From Alphaproteobacteria bacterium (lineage in GTDB: Bacteria; Pseudomonadota; Alphaproteobacteria; JACAEB01): a stretch of 26,281 nt of DNA. Below the pieces are notes generated by a model that was given only the letters and a program-made list of their open reading frames with translations, did no database searches and was not told the origin of the DNA. Every line of letters starts with the position of its first letter. The stretch's first letter is position 1. Below, piece by piece: positions 21,524-26,281 of this stretch. Position numbers and translations under genes: made by a program. The stretch spans positions 1 to 26,281 of the forward strand of contig JACKLE010000017.1 in the NCBI GenBank assembly GCA_024236075.1, in the 5' to 3' direction.

Positions 21524-21847
21524 ATGAAGCTGCCCGTACCCGTCAAAATCTATTTCGACGCGGACAAAGCCGTCGGCGACGCTGCTCCCATCGGAGCATT
21601 CGCGCCCGGTGCCGTCGTCAAGGACGAAGGCAACACGCATGTCGGTCGCGACGCCATCGAAGCCTGGTGGCGTGCCGCCAAGACGCAGTACCGGCACACG
21701 ACAGAGCCCTGCGCGGTCCAGGAGGAGCGCGGTCTCACAGTCGTCCGCGCCAAGGTGACCGGACGTTTTCCGGGCAGCCCGGCTCTTCTCACATTTGCCT
21801 TTCAACTCGAAGACGGGCGAATCGCGGAGCTGGAGATCGGCGCATGA
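21524..21847 (+). CDS. NTF2-like (SnoaL-like) protein
   Basis: This 107-aa protein of the NTF2/SnoaL superfold begins LPVPVKIYFDADKAVGDAAPIGAFAPGAVVKDEGNTHVGRDAIEAWW and ends LTFAFQLEDGRIAELEIGA, the usual single-domain layout. Members range from isomerases and hydrolases to ligand-binding proteins, so the activity is not predicted. ATG 21524 follows GGAGG. Its stop overlaps the ATG of the short-chain dehydrogenase gene (ATGA), showing translational coupling in an operon divergent from the LysR gene. Confidence 0.9.
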   Translation: MKLPVPVKIYFDADKAVGDAAPIGAFAPGAVVKDEGNTHVGRDAIEAWWRAAKTQYRHTTEPCAVQEERGLTVVRAKVTGRFPGSPALLTFAFQLEDGRIAELEIGA

Positions 21848-22623
21848 GCGATTTTCTTCAGCTCCAAGACAAGCGCGCGTTGATCACGTCAGGCACGCGC
21901 GGCGTGGGCGCGGCGACCGTTGCGCTGTTTCGCAGGCTTGGCGCGCGCATATTGACGACAGCGCGATCGCGACCGGATGCAATGCCCGAGTCCATGTTCG
22001 TCGCCGCGGATCTCACGACCGCGCAGGGCTGCGCCATGCTTGCCGCTGCGGCCCGCGAACGCCTCGGCGAAATTGACATCCTCGTTCACATGCTAGGCGG
22101 CTCGAAGGCGCCGGCCGGCGGCTTCGCGAATCTGAGCGATTCCGAATGGGCAAAGGAGCTCGATCTCAACCTGATGCCCGCAGTGCGGCTGGACCGTGCG
22201 CTTGTGCCTGCGATGATGGAGCGGCGGAGTGGCGTCGTCATCCACGTTACCTCCATCCAGAGCGCCCTTCCGTTGCCGGAGGCGACGACCGCCTATGCCG
22301 CCGCCAAGGCGGCGCTGTCCACCTACAGCAAGAGCCTGTCCAAAGAAGCGTCGCCGAAGGGTGTGCGCGTGATGCGCGTGTCGCCGGGCTGGATCGAGAC
22401 CGAGGCGGCCGTCCAGTTGACCGAACGAATCGCGAAGAACGCCGGCATCGATCGCGAAGGCGGAAAGCGGATCGTGATGAATGCGCTCGGCGGGATCCCG
22501 ATCGGCCGGCCATCGACGCCGGACGAAATTGCGAACCTGATCGCATTTCTCGCCTCCGACCTTGCCGCAACCATCACCGGCGCCGAGTACGTCATCGATG
22601 GGGGCACGATCCCGACCGCCTGA
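21844..22623 (+). CDS. Short-chain dehydrogenase/reductase (SDR)
   Basis: This is a 259-aa NAD(P)-dependent oxidoreductase. The nucleotide-binding motif reads TSGTRGVG (residues 15-22), with Ser in place of the usual first Gly. Catalytic Ser137 is in HVTSIQS, and Tyr151 and Lys155 are in YAAAKAA. SPGWIETE and the C-terminal EIANLIAFLASDLAATITGAEYVIDGGT follow the classical SDR pattern. Coenzyme and substrate cannot be read directly. It overlaps the NTF2-like gene by four bases and precedes the hydrolase gene by 101 bp. Confidence 0.93.
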   Translation: MSDFLQLQDKRALITSGTRGVGAATVALFRRLGARILTTARSRPDAMPESMFVAADLTTAQGCAMLAAAARERLGEIDILVHMLGGSKAPAGGFANLSDSEWAKELDLNLMPAVRLDRALVPAMMERRSGVVIHVTSIQSALPLPEATTAYAAAKAALSTYSKSLSKEASPKGVRVMRVSPGWIETEAAVQLTERIAKNAGIDREGGKRIVMNALGGIPIGRPSTPDEIANLIAFLASDLAATITGAEYVIDGGTIPTA

Positions 22624-22724
22624 TGAGGTGCCTTTACGGCCGCCGCCAAGGAGCCGGCAGTTCGAGGCGCTTCAACCGCCGATCGCGCCTATCGCGATCC
22701 AGTCTTGAACCGAAGGAGCAGATC

Positions 22725-23600
22725 ATGAATTCACCCATCCGCAATACGGTCATCGCTGCAGCGGCGGCCTCGGCGGTCGCCGGCTGTGCGCAAGCCGAAC
22801 ACCGCACGAGGCTCCCGGACGATCAGTCTGTGCGATCGGTCGTGCTGGTTCACGGGGCCTTCGCGGACGGCTCGGGCTGGCGCGGCGTCTATGACGAGCT
22901 GACCTCGCGCGGCTACAGCGTTGCCGTGGTGCAAAATCCGCTCACCTCGTTCGAGGACGATGTGAGCGCGACTCGGCGAGTCCTGGCGCGGCAAGACGGG
23001 CGAAGCATTCTCGTCGGCCACTCCTACGGCGGCTCCATCATTACGGAGGCCGGTGTCGATCCAAGCGTGGCGGGCCTCGTCTACGTCTCCGCGCTCGCCC
23101 CCGATGTCGGCGAGAGCACGGGCGATCAGTTCAAGGATATTCCTGCCCCGCCCGAGTTCGTGATCGAGCCCGGCCCAGACGGCTTCGGCTTCGTCAATAT
23201 GGAGCTCTTCAAAGCGGGCTTTGCCGGAGACGTCGCCGATGCGGACGCAGCCTTCCTGCGCGACTCGCAAGTGCCGATCAGCATGGCGATCTTCGGCGTC
23301 CGGCTCACGCAAGCGGCTTGGCGCACGAAGCCCAGCTGGGCGGTTATCGCAACGCAGGATCGAGCGATCGATCCCCGGTTGCTGAGGCGGCAGGCCGAGC
23401 GCATCGGCGCAGAGATTGCTGAAGTCGAGGCGAGTCACGTCCCGTTTCTAACGCAGCCGCGCTTCGTGGCGGACGTAGTCGATGCTGCGGCGCGTGCAAC
23501 GTCTCGAGACCTGCCGCCGGGCGGCACCGTTCGCTGCGGCCCGGGCATCGCGCGCCATCCCGCGCCCAGCGTCTGCGAGCGGGTTCCTGTCGCACCGTAA
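22725..23600 (+). CDS. Alpha/beta hydrolase, predicted lipoprotein
   Basis: This 291-aa protein has a lipoprotein-like signal (IRNTVIAAAAASAVAGC, Cys21 in a VAGC lipobox), suggesting membrane anchoring in the periplasm. The alpha/beta hydrolase fold shows the oxyanion motif VLVHGAFADGSGW, nucleophile elbow GHSYGG (Ser100), a probable acid near IATQDRAID (Asp212) and catalytic His238 in ASHVPFL. The domain normally ends near VDAAARAT (about residue 260). The last 30 residues (RDLPPGGTVRCGPGIARHP...) are Pro/Arg/Cys-rich and look like a C-terminal extension, possibly from a lost stop codon. ATG 22725 follows GAAGGAG. It may be co-transcribed with the NTF2-like and SDR genes. Confidence 0.9.
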   Translation: MNSPIRNTVIAAAAASAVAGCAQAEHRTRLPDDQSVRSVVLVHGAFADGSGWRGVYDELTSRGYSVAVVQNPLTSFEDDVSATRRVLARQDGRSILVGHSYGGSIITEAGVDPSVAGLVYVSALAPDVGESTGDQFKDIPAPPEFVIEPGPDGFGFVNMELFKAGFAGDVADADAAFLRDSQVPISMAIFGVRLTQAAWRTKPSWAVIATQDRAIDPRLLRRQAERIGAEIAEVEASHVPFLTQPRFVADVVDAAARATSRDLPPGGTVRCGPGIARHPAPSVCERVPVAP

Positions 23601-23724
23601 GCACGTCTTCGCCCAATTGGAAGGCGACGAAATTGGTTCATACGACCGCCTGTCGCATGAAAGCGCACCTTCCTGTGCTGCCCGGCGCGGAACGCATCTA
23701 GGTGCTGCGGCCCGGCGACATCCG

Positions 23725-23737
23725 ACCCGAATCGGGT
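23725..23737. repeat. Short palindrome between the hydrolase gene and the efflux operon
   Basis: ACCCGA-A-TCGGGT is a perfect 6-base inverted repeat with one central base, 97 bp before the ytcA-like start. It could be an operator for the efflux operon or a weak terminator element. The rest of the 233-bp gap shows no gene that I recognise. Confidence 0.35.
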
Positions 23738-23833
23738 AGCGTGGAGGATATTGTGGGCATTCTCAGCTAGGCTGGGCTGGCTTGGATCCGCGGATTCGTT
23801 GGCCCACAGAGATCGGTGTTCCTTCCCTTGAAC

Positions 23834-24085
23834 ATGCCGAGACTGGGTACAGGTCTCCTCCCTCTCGCGCTCGGCGGGTGCGGGGCCCCGTCGTTCGATT
23901 TCTTCGGGGCCTATTTTCCCGCTTGGATGCTTTGTGCGTTGGCCGGGATCGCTAGCGCCCTTGTCGCTCGGGCGGCCTTCGTTGCCACAGGCGCCGCGAA
24001 AAGGCTTCCGTTCCAGCTCTTCCTCTGCACGGCGATCGGCGTCATCGTTGCGATCGTCGTCTGGCTTCTCCTGTTCGGGATCTAG
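23834..24085 (+). CDS. ytcA: YtcA-family small lipoprotein
   Basis: This is an 83-aa protein with a short lipoprotein signal (MPRLGTGLLPLALGGC, Cys16), then APSFDFFGAYFPAWMLCALAGIASALVARAAF and a final helix, IGVIVAIVVWLLLF. The GAYFP-W-LCA segment and two-helix layout match the E. coli YtcA family. In E. coli, ytcA precedes mdtNOP, and here too the next genes are mdtN- and mdtO-like. ATG 23834 best fits the lipobox spacing, but no clear ribosome-binding site precedes it; GTG 23816 is an alternative. The mdtN-like gene starts 2 bp after the stop. Confidence 0.85.
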   Translation: MPRLGTGLLPLALGGCGAPSFDFFGAYFPAWMLCALAGIASALVARAAFVATGAAKRLPFQLFLCTAIGVIVAIVVWLLLFGI

Positions 24086-24087
24086 GC

Positions 24088-25137
24088 ATGGCAAAGGAGG
24101 GCGGATCCAGACTCGGGGCCCGATGGAAGCTGATCTCAATTGCCGTAATTCTGGTCGCGTTCATCGTCTCAATTCTCGCGGTAACATTTGCCGCCAGGCG
24201 GCCGACGACGGACGACGCCTCGATCGACGCGGACGTCGTGCACATCGCGCCCTCGGTCGGAGGGCGGATCGTCGAGATCGCGGTCACCGAAAACGAGCGG
24301 GTCGAGAAGGGCCAGCTTCTCTTTCAGATCGATGCCGTGCCCTATCGGCTCGCGGTCGACCAGGCCAAGGCCGATTTGAGCATCGCGACTGCGCAGCTCG
24401 AGACGCAGCGCCGCATCCTTTCGACCCAGCGGTCCAACGCGACTGTCGCGGCCGACCAGACGCGCACCGCCGAGGCCAATTTCGAGCTTGCGACGCGCAC
24501 GGTCGAACGCCTTAGGCCTCTGGCCGCGAAGGGCTATATTCCGAAGCAGCAGCTTGACCAGGCCGAGGTCGCCGCTCGCGATGCGGCGACGGCCCTGAGC
24601 CAGTCGCAGGAGCACCAATCGGCGGCCCAGGCGGCGATCGACACGGAAGAAGGCGCGGCCGCATTGGTCCGCGCCCGGCAGTCGGCCCTCGCATTGGCGG
24701 AGCGTCAGCTCGAGGACACGACGGTCCGTGCGCCCCATGACGGCCTCGTCGTCGGGCTCACCGTGTCGTCCGGCGAGTTCGTTGCGCCCGGACAGTCCCT
24801 CTTCACAATGATCAATACGGAAGAGTGGTTCGCCATCGGTAACTTCAAGGAGACGGATCTGCGATCGATCGAGCCCGGCGACTGCGCGACCGTCTATGCG
24901 ATGACCGACCGCCGCGCTCCCATCGGCGGCATCGTCCAGGGCATCGGCTGGGGCGTCCTCGGCGAGGGGCGCGTCAATCTTCCGCGCTCGGTGCCCTATG
25001 TCGAGCGCTCTCTCAACTGGGTAAGAGTGGCGCAGCGCTTCCCCGTGCGTGTCAGGCTCGAGGACCCGCCGCAGGGGCTGATGCGGCTCGGCGCCAGCGC
25101 CGTGATCGAGGTGAAGCATGGCGCCGAGTGCCGCTGA
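24088..25137 (+). CDS. mdtN: HlyD/MdtN-like membrane fusion protein
   Basis: This 349-aa periplasmic adaptor of an efflux pump has an N-terminal membrane anchor at about residues 15-35. The first half of the lipoyl domain follows (DASIDADVVHIAPSVGGRIVEIAVTENERVEKGQLLFQID), then a long helical hairpin (about 90-205). The second lipoyl half reads LEDTTVRAPHDGLVVGLTVSSGEFVAPGQSLFTMI, followed by a beta-barrel domain (FAIGNFKETDLRSIEPGDCATVYA). It would bridge the inner-membrane FUSC protein and an outer-membrane channel. It follows the ytcA-like gene by 2 bp and overlaps the FUSC gene by 20 bp. Confidence 0.92.
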   Translation: MAKEGGSRLGARWKLISIAVILVAFIVSILAVTFAARRPTTDDASIDADVVHIAPSVGGRIVEIAVTENERVEKGQLLFQIDAVPYRLAVDQAKADLSIATAQLETQRRILSTQRSNATVAADQTRTAEANFELATRTVERLRPLAAKGYIPKQQLDQAEVAARDAATALSQSQEHQSAAQAAIDTEEGAAALVRARQSALALAERQLEDTTVRAPHDGLVVGLTVSSGEFVAPGQSLFTMINTEEWFAIGNFKETDLRSIEPGDCATVYAMTDRRAPIGGIVQGIGWGVLGEGRVNLPRSVPYVERSLNWVRVAQRFPVRVRLEDPPQGLMRLGASAVIEVKHGAECR

Positions 25138-26281
25138 CCTTCGCCTTGGCCCGTTGGCGCCGCTCGCCGATCTCCTCGAGCCCCGTCCCGGACGGGTCGA
25201 GTTCGCATTGCGGCTCGCTTTGATCTGCGCACTGACGGGTCTGGTGGCGGAGATCTATCAAACGCCCAGCCCGGCCCTGACCATTTATGTGGCGTTCTTT
25301 CTCAATCGATCGGACAGGGCCTCGAGCCTTCTGATGAACGTCGCGATGGTGCTGGTCATCAGCATCGTCATCGGGCTCGTCTTTCTCGTTGCCCAACTGG
25401 TGATCGACGACCCGATGTGGCGGGTGTCGGCGATGGCGGCGATCTCGGTCGCCTTCCTGTTTCTCGGCTCGGCAAGCAAGCTTCGCCCCGTCGGCGCCAC
25501 GCTGGCGCTCATCGTCGCCTATGCGCTCGACCTGCTCGGCAATATTCCTGTCGGAGAGGCGGCGACGCGTGCGCTTCTCTATGCGTGGCTGTTCGTCGGG
25601 ATTCCGGCGTCGGTTTCCATCGTCGTGAACCTGCTTTGCGCGACCCCGCCGAAGCGGCTCGCGGAAAGGCTTCTGGCCTGGCGCCTGCGCCTCGCCGCAG
25701 GGAAACTGACGGGCGGAGATGAAAGGAGCGACCGCGCATTCCGGGAGGCGCTGCGCGAGGGCGTTCAGCCGATTGAACGGCTTCTGCATCTCGCCAAGAT
25801 GGAACATGCTTCGCCTGTGCGCGAACTAGCTGCCCTTCGACAGGCCGCCGGATCGACCTTTGCTCTCATGTCCGCGATCGATGTGATGGACCGAGTGCCC
25901 GTCACCGACGTCACCGTCGACCTTCGCCGTCGCATCGCGGGGGCGCTCGACGAAATGGCGAGCGAATTCGACGCGGGAGCGCTTCCAGCCGGGATGGTTT
26001 GGGAGGGCGTGGCGCCGGAGGCGGGCCTCGATCCTCTGACCGCAGAGCTCCTGGTCGAGATCAGGAGCATCCTCGAAGCGTTTGCTCGGCCGACGGAAGA
26101 GCGAGCCCCTTCGGTGCCCGCAGAGCCCAAGAGCGGCTTTTTCGAGGCGGATGCCTTCACGAATCCCGATCACGTGCGCTATGCGCTGAAGACGACCGCG
26201 GCAGCGATGTCGTGCTATGTCCTCTATTCGCTCCTCGATTGGCCCGGTATCCATACCTGCTTCATCACGTGCTACATCGTC
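25118..26281 (+). CDS. mdtO: FUSC/MdtO-like efflux membrane protein (3' end outside the window)
   Basis: The frame opens at ATG 25118, 20 bp inside the mdtN-like gene, and is still open at the window end after 388 codons. The N-terminal half shows a cluster of membrane helices (VEFALRLALICALTGLVAEIYQTP, LLMNVAMVLVISIVIGLVFLVAQLV, VSAMAAISVAFLFLGSASKLRP, and more). A soluble helical region follows at about 190-360. A second membrane group begins at YALKTTAAAMSCYVLYSLLDWPGIHTCFITCYIV. This is the aromatic acid exporter/FUSC layout of MdtO and AaeB. E. coli MdtO is about 680 aa, so roughly the first half is seen. An outer-membrane factor gene is expected downstream. Confidence 0.92.
   Translation, partial: MAPSAADLRLGPLAPLADLLEPRPGRVEFALRLALICALTGLVAEIYQTPSPALTIYVAFFLNRSDRASSLLMNVAMVLVISIVIGLVFLVAQLVIDDPMWRVSAMAAISVAFLFLGSASKLRPVGATLALIVAYALDLLGNIPVGEAATRALLYAWLFVGIPASVSIVVNLLCATPPKRLAERLLAWRLRLAAGKLTGGDERSDRAFREALREGVQPIERLLHLAKMEHASPVRELAALRQAAGSTFALMSAIDVMDRVPVTDVTVDLRRRIAGALDEMASEFDAGALPAGMVWEGVAPEAGLDPLTAELLVEIRSILEAFARPTEERAPSVPAEPKSGFFEADAFTNPDHVRYALKTTAAAMSCYVLYSLLDWPGIHTCFITCYIV

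Noticed and set aside
23435..24139. 234-aa minus-strand frame across the hydrolase-ytcA gap.
   Set aside because: It is antisense to the hydrolase 3' end and to the ytcA-like gene, with shadow-type composition.

Overview
The window is a stretch of GC-rich alphaproteobacterial chromosome, most likely from the Hyphomicrobiales (Rhizobiales). Two things point there: the rpmH-rnpA-yidD-yidC cluster in the usual bacterial order, and a complete PhyR-NepR-EcfG general stress response (GSR) locus, a system known only from Alphaproteobacteria. No tRNA, rRNA, CRISPR array, insertion sequence or prophage was seen.

Layout. (1) 1-2698, minus strand: yidC (3' end cut by the window edge), yidD, rnpA and rpmH, a tightly overlapping core operon. 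(2) 2884-7448, plus strand: a TVP38/DedA-type membrane protein, a MerA/Lpd-like FAD disulfide oxidoreductase, an orphan sensor histidine kinase and a trans-aconitate-methyltransferase-like protein, spaced like one operon. (3) 7557-11078: an orphan ParA-type ATPase, a convergent periplasmic gamma-glutamyltransferase and a divergent P1-family (DmpA/BapA-like) peptidase. (4) 11262-20418: a stress island. It holds a SYLF protein, CsbD, a DUF1328 peptide, an AI-2E-family membrane protein, a small membrane protein and a DUF883 protein, then phyR (minus) facing nepR-ecfG-histidine kinase (plus), a secreted double PRC-barrel protein, a small helical lipoprotein and a 70-aa charged protein. (5) 20505-23600: a LysR regulator divergent from an NTF2-like protein, a short-chain dehydrogenase and an alpha/beta hydrolase lipoprotein, with a symmetric operator-like palindrome between them. 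(6) 23834-26281: ytcA-mdtN-mdtO-like genes, the start of an efflux operon cut by the window edge.

The best-connected biology is the stress island. Four plus-strand sites fit the EcfG promoter pattern GGAAC-N16-(G/T)GTT. They lie upstream of the SYLF gene, csbD-DUF1328, nepR-ecfG and the 70-aa gene. A fifth, imperfect site faces phyR. The expected logic is that stress phosphorylates PhyR, PhyR-P sequesters the anti-sigma factor NepR, and EcfG is freed to transcribe its own operon and the neighbouring effectors. The histidine kinase encoded beside ecfG keeps its phospho-acceptor histidine motif, but its ATP-binding domain has lost the N-box asparagine and the glycine boxes. It is therefore more likely a phosphatase, scaffold or negative regulator of PhyR than an autophosphorylating kinase. 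That is the most unusual molecular observation in the window. I found no wholly unknown multi-gene system that I could defend.
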